DNA from: Pseudomonadota bacterium
GTDB lineage: Bacteria > Vulcanimicrobiota > Vulcanimicrobiia > Eremiobacterales > Eremiobacteraceae
Length of the DNA stretch: 44,650 bases
NCBI GenBank assembly: GCA_021325335.1
Contig: JAJPHJ010000109.1
Coordinates: forward strand, 1-44,650
Reading direction: 5' to 3'
Under the pieces are notes generated by a model. It did no database searches and was not told the origin of the DNA. It saw only the letters and a program-made list of their open reading frames with translations. Made by a program: the position numbers and the translations under genes. Below, one piece after another: positions 7,065-13,275 of the stretch (position 1 is the stretch's first letter; each line of letters opens with the position of its first letter).

Positions 7065-8064
7065 GCGACGGCTCTTGCGTGGTCAGTCGGAAAAGCTCGA
7101 GCAGCCCGTCGTCGAGCGGTCGCAGGCCCCGGATCGTGGTGCCGTTCGAGCTTAGGGCGTGCAACAGATTCGTCAGCGCGCGGCCGCCCGCGACCAGTTC
7201 GATGGTGAGCGTTTGCTCGCGGCTCGGTGCGGCATGGACGTGCAAGACGCCTTCGATGCCGCGAAGCCGCGCGAGCAGGCCGTCGTCGACGCGGTCCAAC
7301 GAGATCGCGTAGCGCATGCGGCCGCCGATGGTCGCGTTGAGCTCGGCCGGCGAACCTTGCGCCACGATCGCCCCCGCGTTCAGGATTGCGACGGTGTCGC
7401 AAACCGACCATGCCTCTTCCAGGATGTTCGTGGTGAGGATGACCGTCTTGCCGCGCCGTCCGACGAGCTCCTCGCGGAGCAAACGCCGCATGGCATCGGC
7501 GTGGATGGGATCCACCCCGCGAGTGGGCTCGTCGAGAAGCAGAATCTCGGGATCGGCGATGAGCGCCCGGGCCAAAGCCAGGCGCTGGCGCATGCCCGAG
7601 GAGTACGCATCAAACCGCTTATTCAAAGAAGAGCCCAGATCGACGACCTCGACGACCTCTTGGATACGCCGTTCGAGCACGCGGCCGCCAAGGCCGGCGA
7701 GCGTGCCGAAGAACTGAAGATTCTCCTGTGCCGTGAGCCTGAAATAGAAGCTGCGGTCTTCGCTCGTGCACAGACCGATGCGACGCTTCACCGCGTCCGG
7801 CGCGCGGGCGGCGTCGATGCCGTCGACGACAATGCGGCCTGAATCGGGAAGGGAGAGCGTCGCGATGAGCTTCAAGAGCGTCGTCTTGCCGGCGCCGTTC
7901 GGTCCGAGCAGCCCGAAGAGCTGGCGCGCCGGCACGACCAAGCTGACGTCGACGAGCGCAGCGCGCCGCGGACGTCGCCCGAGCGTCCGCAGCCACGAGA
8001 CGAAATCGTAGCTCGCAGGGAAGCTCTTGGCCACATTCATGCAGGCGACGATCGGCTGGTTCAT
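7057..8064 (-). CDS. ABC transporter ATP-binding protein (exporter type)
   Basis: 335 residues from the ATG at 8064. Walker A is GPNGAGKTT (54-62), the signature is YSSGMRQRL (154-162) and Walker B is ILLLDEP (174-180); TTNILEEAWSVCD holds the switch region. In place of a usual Q-loop there is CTSEDRSFYFRLTAQENL, a variant known from ABC-2 drug and lipid exporters. A C-terminal domain of about 90 residues follows the nucleotide-binding domain. The start codon overlaps the stop of the upstream fusion gene in an ATGA, so translation is coupled. Longer frames reach 8139 but would run into the neighbour. It pairs with the permease directly downstream. Confidence 0.92.
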   Translation of the reverse strand: MNQPIVACMNVAKSFPASYDFVSWLRTLGRRPRRAALVDVSLVVPARQLFGLLGPNGAGKTTLLKLIATLSLPDSGRIVVDGIDAARAPDAVKRRIGLCTSEDRSFYFRLTAQENLQFFGTLAGLGGRVLERRIQEVVEVVDLGSSLNKRFDAYSSGMRQRLALARALIADPEILLLDEPTRGVDPIHADAMRRLLREELVGRRGKTVILTTNILEEAWSVCDTVAILNAGAIVAQGSPAELNATIGGRMRYAISLDRVDDGLLARLRGIEGVLHVHAAPSREQTLTIELVAGGRALTNLLHALSSNGTTIRGLRPLDDGLLELFRLTTQEPSHE

Positions 8065-9656
8065 GGCCGCGCCCGCATGGACCGCGCATAGCCGAGCGCG
8101 CACGCGCCCGCGAGCACCCGGCCCGAGATCCGCCACCACGAACGCGCCCGCGGCTCCTCATCCAATCCGGATCGCGGATCGAGCACTTGCCATCCAAGCC
8201 GCGTAAAGCGACGATCCGCGGCATACCACCCTTCTGCCAACTGGCTGCGCTGCGCGAAATACAAAGGCACGTCTTCGCGCCGGCCGACCCAGTCGAGGTA
8301 CCGGTCGACGGCGACGTTTGAAGGCCACGGAACGCCGGCCAACCGCGAAGCGAATGCGAATGATGCGCCGAGCCTAAGCTGGTCGATCCGCTCCTGCGCG
8401 ACAGCGGCGTGAAGTCCGGCGCGCTCTTGCGGCGTCATCACGCCGAGCAGCTGGGCGAGCAGCACGCTGTCTCGCAACCGGTGCAACCCGATCGCGTGCA
8501 CGCCGAGATGAAGCGCGGTGCCTTCGCGATCCAGACAAAGGACGGTTCCTGCGGGACCGTCCACGGGAACCATCCGGTGTCTCAAAGCCTCCCAATCGAG
8601 CGCAGTGGATAGCGTGCCAGGTCGAGCCAGCGCGGTGTGCAGTTCCACGGCGAAACCGAGTCCCGGCGGGAACAGCGGGGCGGCATGATGGTGGTGCTCG
8701 AGATACCGTTGCCGTTTGGCCGCGTACTGGCGTTCCCCATAACCTTCCTCACGCAAGGCTGCAATCGCGCCCTCGAGACGGTCGGGAGGGACAAGGACGT
8801 CGAAATCTCCGCTCGCGTGGAGCGTCGCGCCGGCCTCATTGCCGTACAGTCTCGCGGCGCCTTTGAGCAGCGCGAAGGGCACGCCGCTCTTGCCAAGCGC
8901 AGTCACGACGGCTGCGACGCTGCTCTTGGCGACGAGCGAGAGGAGCACGGCGCTCCGGCCGCCGCGCTGAAGCGACTGACGCAGGTATGCCGCCGCAAAT
9001 CCTTCGGGCTGGAACGCACGCAGAGCCTCGAGCAGCATCGCGGTGCAGCCGTGGCGGCGCGCGGTGGCCGCAAGCGCCGGCATATCCGCGCCGTCGAGCG
9101 CGACGCGAAAGGCGATCGGATCGTTGCGCACCGTGGCAGCCATGAGATCGATGAGTGCCAGATATGGACGCTTGCGGCGCCAGGGTATTGCGTTTGCAAC
9201 TCGGCGCACCTGGGCCGTCGCGCGAAACGGCAACGCTCGTAGCGCCCGCGTCCTGGCGTAGAGAGCTCCGCGCAGGTGGAAGATCCCTGTGTCGACACGG
9301 CGCGCTTCGGGGGCATCCGACGCGAGAACGGATTTTACTTTTCCGACGAACGTGGCAAACGCCGGATACTCGGGCGACCACGGTCGCGCATCGCCGCAGG
9401 TCTCGACTATGCCGTTGGCGACCTTGGTCACGCGGTGTGCCACGAGCTTGCCCTCGTCTTCGAACACGAGGATGTCGCCTCTCGCCGGCGACGCGACGAC
9501 CGGTTCGAGCTCAAGCACCATGGGCTCGCGCAACAACGGCAGCATGCTTGTGCCTTGCATGGCCAAGCGCGGCACGCTGCGCGTGCCGAGCAGCATCTTC
9601 ACCGCTGCGATCGCGGTCTGCGGATTTTCGATCGGAGGTCTTGCGGCAGCGCTCAT
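8061..9656 (-). CDS. S26 (SipW-like) peptidase-like domain fused to a nucleotidyltransferase
   Basis: 531 residues in two parts. Residues 30-115 look like a signal-peptidase S26 core: MQGTSMLP with the nucleophile-like Ser37, then GDILVFEDEGKLVAHRV, where His74 stands at the general-base position used by archaeal/ER/SipW-type enzymes. There is no membrane anchor. Residues 195-450 form a nucleotidyltransferase of the uncharacterised NTP_transf_5 type: LLKGAARLYG then SGDFDVLVP with Asp284 and Asp286 as likely metal ligands. Such NTases and S24/S26-like domains occur separately near HprK-like and PqqD-like genes; the single polypeptide suggests the two acts are coupled. Both ends overlap neighbours by ATGA. 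Substrates are unknown. A leader-cleaving role for the S26 part is inference. Confidence 0.8.
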   Translation of the reverse strand: MSAAARPPIENPQTAIAAVKMLLGTRSVPRLAMQGTSMLPLLREPMVLELEPVVASPARGDILVFEDEGKLVAHRVTKVANGIVETCGDARPWSPEYPAFATFVGKVKSVLASDAPEARRVDTGIFHLRGALYARTRALRALPFRATAQVRRVANAIPWRRKRPYLALIDLMAATVRNDPIAFRVALDGADMPALAATARRHGCTAMLLEALRAFQPEGFAAAYLRQSLQRGGRSAVLLSLVAKSSVAAVVTALGKSGVPFALLKGAARLYGNEAGATLHASGDFDVLVPPDRLEGAIAALREEGYGERQYAAKRQRYLEHHHHAAPLFPPGLGFAVELHTALARPGTLSTALDWEALRHRMVPVDGPAGTVLCLDREGTALHLGVHAIGLHRLRDSVLLAQLLGVMTPQERAGLHAAVAQERIDQLRLGASFAFASRLAGVPWPSNVAVDRYLDWVGRREDVPLYFAQRSQLAEGWYAADRRFTRLGWQVLDPRSGLDEEPRARSWWRISGRVLAGACALGYARSMRARP

Positions 9657-10606
9657 GCGGTCTCGACCGCGTAGACGGGCGTCACGCCGGCGGTGGTGGC
9701 GGCGACGAGCAATGCCGTATCATCGGGCGTCCCAAGCGTCAAGCCAAAGCAGCGTGCTTGCCGCACGAGGTGGGCGGCGGCGGCGAGCCGATCCATCCCT
9801 GGCAAGGGGCCGGCAAACGCAGCGCCGAGCAGCAACTGCAGTGCCGGCTCGAGCGAAAGAGGGTCTATCCGCGGCCGTTCGTCTCTGCCGGTGATGAAGA
9901 AAATGGTCTCGAGCTTCGCCGGTGCCGGCAACGGGCGGTCGCCGAGCACGTCGGACAGCATAGCCGCCTCCCAGTCCTGCCCTCGGCGCGCGCGCAAGAC
10001 GTCACCAATCCCACCGTCATCCGGCACGAGCTCCGATGCCAGCAATTCGATGCCCCCCGCCCGGAGATTCACGGCCCGCGGGAACGGCAGCACGCAACCG
10101 TCGCGGATGACGCAGCGCTCGTCGCTGTACAGGCCCATGCCCCGGCGGGCGCAGGCGAACGCGGTCGTCGATTTTCCCCCGGTCGAGACAGCGGAAATGG
10201 CGGCTGCGACATCGCCGATGCGCAGCGCCGCAGCGTGGAACGAGCACAGCGCCGGATGGATCGAAAAAAACGCGTGCGTGGTGACTGCGTCGGCCAAGAA
10301 TGCGACTGGCCCGGAATTGCGCAACGTCAACGGGTGCGCGAATGCGCCGCCCGGCTCGGTGAAGAATATCGGTCCTCGCTCATCGCTCGCGACTGCACAA
10401 CACACAAGATCGGGCGGGTCAGCCGTGAGAAACGCGCCGTAGCGCCGGCGCAAGGCCTCGATCTCCGCCGGCCGGTTGCAACGCACCTCGATCGTCCGTC
10501 CAAACCAATCCCAGCGCACGCTGTGGAGCGCATGCTCGAGTAATGCAGCACGCTCGCCGGCATCGAGCTCGATCTCTTCGAGCTGGTCTGCTGTGATGAC
10601 CGTCAT
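9653..10606 (-). CDS. HPr kinase-like protein 2 (degenerate P-loop)
   Basis: 317 residues with an HprK-like C-terminal fold: SFHAAALRIGDVAAAI with His124, then AVSTGGKSTTA (139-149) at the P-loop and GMGLYSDERCVI after it. Compared with the usual GxSGxGKS the second Gly is replaced by Thr, but the GKST that contacts phosphate is kept. HprK-like proteins in peptide and exopolysaccharide clusters (HprK-related A and B families) are usually found with a PqqD-like protein and a nucleotidyltransferase, exactly as here; in some lasso clusters a homologue phosphorylates the peptide's C-terminal Ser. It overlaps both neighbours by four bases. Whether it is an active kinase is open. Confidence 0.78.
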   Translation of the reverse strand: MTVITADQLEEIELDAGERAALLEHALHSVRWDWFGRTIEVRCNRPAEIEALRRRYGAFLTADPPDLVCCAVASDERGPIFFTEPGGAFAHPLTLRNSGPVAFLADAVTTHAFFSIHPALCSFHAAALRIGDVAAAISAVSTGGKSTTAFACARRGMGLYSDERCVIRDGCVLPFPRAVNLRAGGIELLASELVPDDGGIGDVLRARRGQDWEAAMLSDVLGDRPLPAPAKLETIFFITGRDERPRIDPLSLEPALQLLLGAAFAGPLPGMDRLAAAAHLVRQARCFGLTLGTPDDTALLVAATTAGVTPVYAVETA

Positions 10607-11496
10607 CCGAGCAACCGCTCGATGATGTCTGCGGCGGCCCCGGGCGTGTGCGCGACGATCCGGTAGCAGGGCACGCTCGAAAGCATCTCAGTCGTGTCGA
10701 CGAAACGCGGGAACCCTTCGGCATCCGCGTTCAATCGCTTCGTAAACTCGACCGCCGCCAGCGCCGGCGTGACGGCGTCGCTTCGGGCGGGCCCCTCAGC
10801 GCGCTCGAGCATGAATGCCGCCGCAAGCGGCGCCGGTTTTGCGAACACATCCTCGCCGAAGACGTCACCCGCATCGATGTTATCCCAGACCCGATCGCCG
10901 TGCTGCGTGCGCGGCGTCGAAGCTTCGCACGCGTCGCGCAGGCGCGTGTCGCCGAAGATCGCGATGGTGCGCTCCCGGATCATGAGCGCTCGAGGCAATC
11001 CCCACACAAACCCATCGGCGCGGCGCACGAAGGCAAATTCGTCGCTGTAGAGCCCCGCGCCGCGTCGCAAAAGCTCCAGTGCGAGCGTCGTCTTGCCGAT
11101 GCCGGATTGTGCCGAGATCAAGATCGCCCGGTCGCCCACGCGCACGGCAGCGGCATAGAGCGATCGCCACGCGGCGTTTTGGCGAAAGCTTAGCCGGATC
11201 AGCTTGCTCGCGCCGTAGAAGGCCAGCCGGAAATTCGTGGCTGGCTTCTCCTCACCGAACTCGACGGCCCGATCGTTGAAGTAGAGCCAATCGGCGCCGT
11301 TATGCGCCAAGATCAACCCGCGGTCTGTCCGTTCATCGCAGGCCGCGGGCACTGGCACGACCGCGCGTCTGTAAGCGGCGCAAAAATACTCCATGATCTC
11401 CGGAGCGTCGCTGTGAACGACGAGCGTGCGCTCGAGCGCGGCGAAGGCATGCCCGGGAGTTCGGGGTACGCGCGGCGTCGGAGCATCAGCGAGCAC
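10603..11496 (-). CDS. HPr kinase-like protein 1 (intact P-loop)
   Basis: 297 residues. The core is RSLYAAAVRVGDRAILISAQSG with SGIGKTTLA (131-139), a good HprK P-loop, then GAGLYSDEFAFVRR and a Pro/Arg-rich segment. The His that precedes the P-loop strand in HprK-like protein 2 (SFHAAAL) is Tyr here (SLYAAAV), so each protein keeps a different half of the typical motif set. GTG start at 11496 with AGAGGAA eight bases upstream. It is the first large gene after the three small peptide genes and begins a chain of genes that overlap by 4-8 bases. Phosphorylation of the peptides or of a carrier is plausible but not shown. Confidence 0.8.
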   Translation of the reverse strand: MLADAPTPRVPRTPGHAFAALERTLVVHSDAPEIMEYFCAAYRRAVVPVPAACDERTDRGLILAHNGADWLYFNDRAVEFGEEKPATNFRLAFYGASKLIRLSFRQNAAWRSLYAAAVRVGDRAILISAQSGIGKTTLALELLRRGAGLYSDEFAFVRRADGFVWGLPRALMIRERTIAIFGDTRLRDACEASTPRTQHGDRVWDNIDAGDVFGEDVFAKPAPLAAAFMLERAEGPARSDAVTPALAAVEFTKRLNADAEGFPRFVDTTEMLSSVPCYRIVAHTPGAAADIIERLLG

Positions 11497-11583
11497 AGCG
11501 TTCCTCTCATAGGAAAATCAAGCGGCGCTATGACGGCCGCCCACTCCTCGCTCTGTCGCTCGCAGGAAACGTGATAGGAATGA

Positions 11584-11601
11584 GAGCGCCTCATCGCGCT
11601 C
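11584..11601. promoter_or_regulatory. Inverted-repeat block, site 1 (upstream of HprK-like 1)
   Basis: GAGCGC-6-GCGCTC, a perfect 6-bp dyad. The same block lies 32-39 bases before two of the small peptide genes. Here it is 88 bases before the GTG of HprK-like 1, and a GAGGAG follows at the spacing expected for a peptide gene although no peptide frame is left. Confidence 0.5.
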
Positions 11602-11715
11602 GGACGTCGCAGTGCGGAAGCGGCGTCCTTCTGCACCCTATTGTGCACGTTTGACGGCCGCGCGCCTAATGGCGTTTTGTGCAAGCCATTGGTCCGAAAG
11701 GCCCCCGCCGCAAAG

Positions 11716-11745
11716 AGAGAAGCTCGGCCATGGCCGAGCTTCTCT
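11716..11745. terminator. Long perfect hairpin, possible attenuator after peptide A
   Basis: A 30-base perfect palindrome (half-site GAAGCTCGGCCA) lies 27 bases after the stop of peptide A on the minus strand and is followed there by a weak T run (CTCTTTG). It would form a very stable stem but a poor terminator tail, so partial read-through into the HprK operon is plausible. This would give much more peptide than enzyme transcript. Confidence 0.6.
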
Positions 11746-11771
11746 TATAGACCGCTGCTACCGGATGGGAT

Positions 11772-11870
11772 CTAGTCGCACCAAACCACGTTGCTGCAGT
11801 TTTGGCCGAGCACGTCGCTGAGCGCTCCGTTGATATCTACCGAAGCCACGATCTGCGGGGTCGTATACAT
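11772..11870 (-). CDS. Small peptide A, putative RiPP precursor
   Basis: 32 residues. Leader half begins MYTTPQIVASVD and ends DVLG (residue 22); tail QNCSNVVWCD carries two Cys. It shares with peptides B and C the pattern MY..P[KQ]I[VI]AS[VL]D and a Gly at residue 22, after which the sequences are unrelated, the signature of a conserved leader and a variable core. GGGAGGAA lies eight bases upstream of the ATG and a TATAAT box just before that. Y..P.[LI] is the leader motif recognised by PqqD-like (B1) proteins in lasso peptides, and a PqqD-like gene closes this operon. The lasso-type Thr before the core and an acidic ring residue at core 7-9 are not evident. A secreted signalling peptide is the alternative. 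Confidence 0.72.
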   Translation of the reverse strand: MYTTPQIVASVDINGALSDVLGQNCSNVVWCD

Positions 11871-11878
11871 GAAGTGTA

Positions 11879-11899
11879 TTCCTCCCGCAGGTCATTATA
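11879..11899 (-). promoter_or_regulatory. Promoter -10 box and ribosome site of peptide A
   Basis: On the minus strand TATAAT (11899-11894) matches the -10 consensus exactly, and GGGAGGAA (11886-11879) is a strong ribosome site eight bases before the ATG. The inferred transcript would start close to the ribosome site. The -35 region is not consensus. Confidence 0.6.
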
Positions 11900-11944
11900 G
11901 CAGCGGGGTGGGCGCGAAAGACCCCAGACAAAGGGCCCAAAAAG

Positions 11945-11979
11945 AACGAAGGACGCTGCGTCATGCCGCGTCCTTCGTT
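11945..11979 (-). terminator. Rho-independent terminator after peptide B
   Basis: A perfect 12-bp stem AACGAAGGACGC / GCGTCCTTCGTT with an 11-base loop, followed on the minus strand by CTTTTTGGG. It begins 21 bases after the stop of peptide B, so B seems to be made from its own short transcript. Confidence 0.82.
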
Positions 11980-11999
11980 TGTTCAGCGATCGATGATGT

Positions 12000-12107
12000 T
12001 TAACCGAAGTCGCACTGGCTGCCTTGGTAGTCGTGTTTGTGGCCGAGTGCAGTGGCGAGGACGATTTTCGCGTCGAGCGATGCGATGATCTTGGGTGAGC
12101 TATACAT
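12000..12107 (-). CDS. Small peptide B, putative RiPP precursor
   Basis: 35 residues. Leader half MYSSPKIIASLD and then AKIVLATALG (residues 13-22); tail HKHDYQGSQCDFG with one Cys and a His/Asp-rich start. It is closest to peptide C in the first 22 residues and unlike it afterwards. GAAGGAGA lies ten bases before the ATG, a TATTAT -10-like box 30 bases before it, and the inverted-repeat block 39 bases before. A strong terminator follows at once. It is too short for default gene callers and I found it by its match to peptide A. The cleavage point after Gly22 is inferred from where conservation stops. Confidence 0.75.
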   Translation of the reverse strand: MYSSPKIIASLDAKIVLATALGHKHDYQGSQCDFG

Positions 12108-12117
12108 GCGGATGATT

Positions 12118-12143
12118 TCTCCTTCGAGCTTCGTGAGATAATA
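12118..12143 (-). promoter_or_regulatory. -10-like box and ribosome site of peptide B
   Basis: On the minus strand TATTAT (12143-12138) and GAAGGAGA (12125-12118) precede the ATG at 12107. The inverted-repeat block at 12146-12163 touches the -10 box, the position from which a bound protein would block RNA polymerase. Confidence 0.5.
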
Positions 12144-12145
12144 GG

Positions 12146-12163
12146 GAGCGCATCATCGCGCCC
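12146..12163. promoter_or_regulatory. Inverted-repeat block, site 2 (upstream of peptide B)
   Basis: GAGCGC-6-GCGCCC, one mismatch from the perfect dyad of site 1. On the minus strand it continues as CTC....T...[TA]CTCAC, a pattern shared by all three sites over about 30 bases. Confidence 0.5.
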
Positions 12164-12255
12164 GTTGCGCATGGAGTGACCCGATGCTCCATCCGCCTTC
12201 GCTCGCCCATCGCTTTCTCCTCAAAGCATTTCGATGCGAAGCTCTGAAGCGAAAG

Positions 12256-12282
12256 ACTTACTCATATGAATGTATGAGAAGT
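12256..12282 (-). terminator. Weak hairpin at the end of peptide C
   Basis: CTCATA / TATGAG with flanking ACTT / AAGT forms a 10-bp stem with one bulge, directly at the stop codon of peptide C. The T run that follows on the minus strand is poor (TCTTTCG), so it may protect the transcript end more than terminate. Confidence 0.35.
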
Positions 12283-12386
12283 TACGGAACGCAACCATAC
12301 CCGCTGCGACCGTTGCTGCTGCCGAACGCACTCGAGAGCACCACCGCGGCGTCGAGCGATGCGACGATTTTGGGTGTGACGTACAT
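12282..12386 (-). CDS. Small peptide C, putative RiPP precursor
   Basis: 34 residues. Leader half MYVTPKIVASLD followed by AAVVLSSAFG (13-22); tail SSNGRSGYGCVP with one Cys near the end. Ten of the first twelve residues match peptide B or A, and the Gly at 22 is shared, while the tail is unique. GAGGAGAA lies seven bases upstream of the ATG, and the inverted-repeat block lies 32 bases upstream. It is the first gene of the array and faces away from the second ABC exporter, sharing its upstream region. The tail's Ser/Gly/Cys content would suit dehydration, cyclisation, phosphorylation or disulfide formation; none can be chosen from sequence. Confidence 0.75.
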   Translation of the reverse strand: MYVTPKIVASLDAAVVLSSAFGSSNGRSGYGCVP

Positions 12387-12417
12387 GAGCTTGTTCTCCT
12401 CGAGGTGATGGGATTCA

Positions 12418-12435
12418 GAGCGACTCAACGCGCTC
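12418..12435. promoter_or_regulatory. Inverted-repeat block, site 3 (upstream of peptide C)
   Basis: GAGCGA-6-GCGCTC, one mismatch from site 1. On the minus strand the block runs on as CTGAATCCCATCACC, parallel to sites 1 and 2. Confidence 0.5.
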
Positions 12436-12440
12436 ATGGC

Positions 12441-12459
12441 GCAGCGTATGGAACGCTGC
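12441..12459. promoter_or_regulatory. Second dyad in the divergent promoter region
   Basis: GCAGCGT-ATGGA-ACGCTGC, a perfect 7-bp inverted repeat with a five-base centre, lies between peptide C and the divergent ABC ATPase gene. It could be an operator for either or a hairpin in the peptide transcript. No clear -35 box accompanies it. Confidence 0.35.
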
Positions 12460-12558
12460 GGCTCTCCGGCTTCTCCACGAGGTTTTCGCGTTCTTGGCCC
12501 GCGCCGTGGTCCTTAGGCCCCGTTCTCGGGCAGCGCCCGCCGGCGGCCGATATTGTAT

Positions 12559-13275
12559 ATGATGACACCGGACGGACTAGCGGTTGCGCACCTCACGAGG
12601 CGCTTCGGCAAACTGACGGCGGTCGACGACCTTTCGTTCCGGGCGGCACGCGGCTCGATCTTGGGGCTGCTCGGGCCCAATGGCGCTGGCAAGACCACAA
12701 CGCTGTTGTGCCTCGCGGGCCTGCTTCGGCCCGACGCAGGGGTGCTCGCGCTTGACGGCCAGCCGCTCGGCGCCGATCGGGGGCGGGTCATCTCGCTCAT
12801 CCCAGAGACGCCGGAGGTCTACGGCATGCTCACCGTTTGGGAGCATCTCGTTTTTGTCGCCAAGAGCTGCAAGCTTGAGGCCGGCTGGGCTGAGCGCGGG
12901 CGCGAGCTCTTGGAGCGGTTAGACCTTTACGAGCGGCGCGACACGATCGGCGAAGCGCTCTCCAAGGGGATGCGGCAAAAAACGCTCATCGCGGCGACCG
13001 CGCTCGCGGGCGCGCCCGTGCTGCTGCTCGACGAACCGATGATCGGTCTCGATCCCAAAGGGCAGCGCGAACTGCGCGCCATCCTCAGCGACCTCCGTGA
13101 CGCCGGCTGCGCCATCATCCTTTCGACGCATCTGCTCGAGTCGGCCGAAGCGATCTGCGACCGCGTGCTCGTGCTCAACTTCGGTCACGCCGTTATCAGC
13201 GCGCCGATGGCAGAACTGCGATTCGGCGAGTTCGGCCGCAGCCTGGAAGACCTGTTTCTGGAAGCGACGCGATGA
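12559..13275 (+). CDS. ABC transporter ATP-binding protein (second exporter)
   Basis: About 238 residues, the size of a minimal nucleotide-binding domain. Walker A GPNGAGKTT, signature LSKGMRQKT, Walker B VLLLDEP then MIGLDPKGQRELR, and the His switch in STHLLESAEAICD. The N-terminus reads AVAHLTRRFGKLTAVDDLSF, typical of ABC-2 exporters. Starts at TTG 12553, ATG 12559 and ATG 12562 are possible and none has a good ribosome site; a TATTGTATAT sequence suggests a promoter very close to the start or a leaderless transcript. It is divergent from peptide C and overlaps its permease partner by four bases. The position suggests a role in peptide export or self-protection, but that is inference. Confidence 0.9.
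   Translation: MMTPDGLAVAHLTRRFGKLTAVDDLSFRAARGSILGLLGPNGAGKTTTLLCLAGLLRPDAGVLALDGQPLGADRGRVISLIPETPEVYGMLTVWEHLVFVAKSCKLEAGWAERGRELLERLDLYERRDTIGEALSKGMRQKTLIAATALAGAPVLLLDEPMIGLDPKGQRELRAILSDLRDAGCAIILSTHLLESAEAICDRVLVLNFGHAVISAPMAELRFGEFGRSLEDLFLEATR

Noticed and set aside
8637-9242. Long plus-strand frames opposite the S26-nucleotidyltransferase gene
   Set aside because: They are shadows caused by high GC at third positions; the minus strand carries recognisable motifs and overlaps both neighbours.
11772-12386. Calling the three peptides lasso peptides outright
   Set aside because: The MY..P.I leader fits, but there is no Thr at the usual position before the core, no acidic residue at a fitting ring position in all cores, and no lasso protease (transglutaminase-like) or cyclase (asparagine-synthetase-like) gene in the window.
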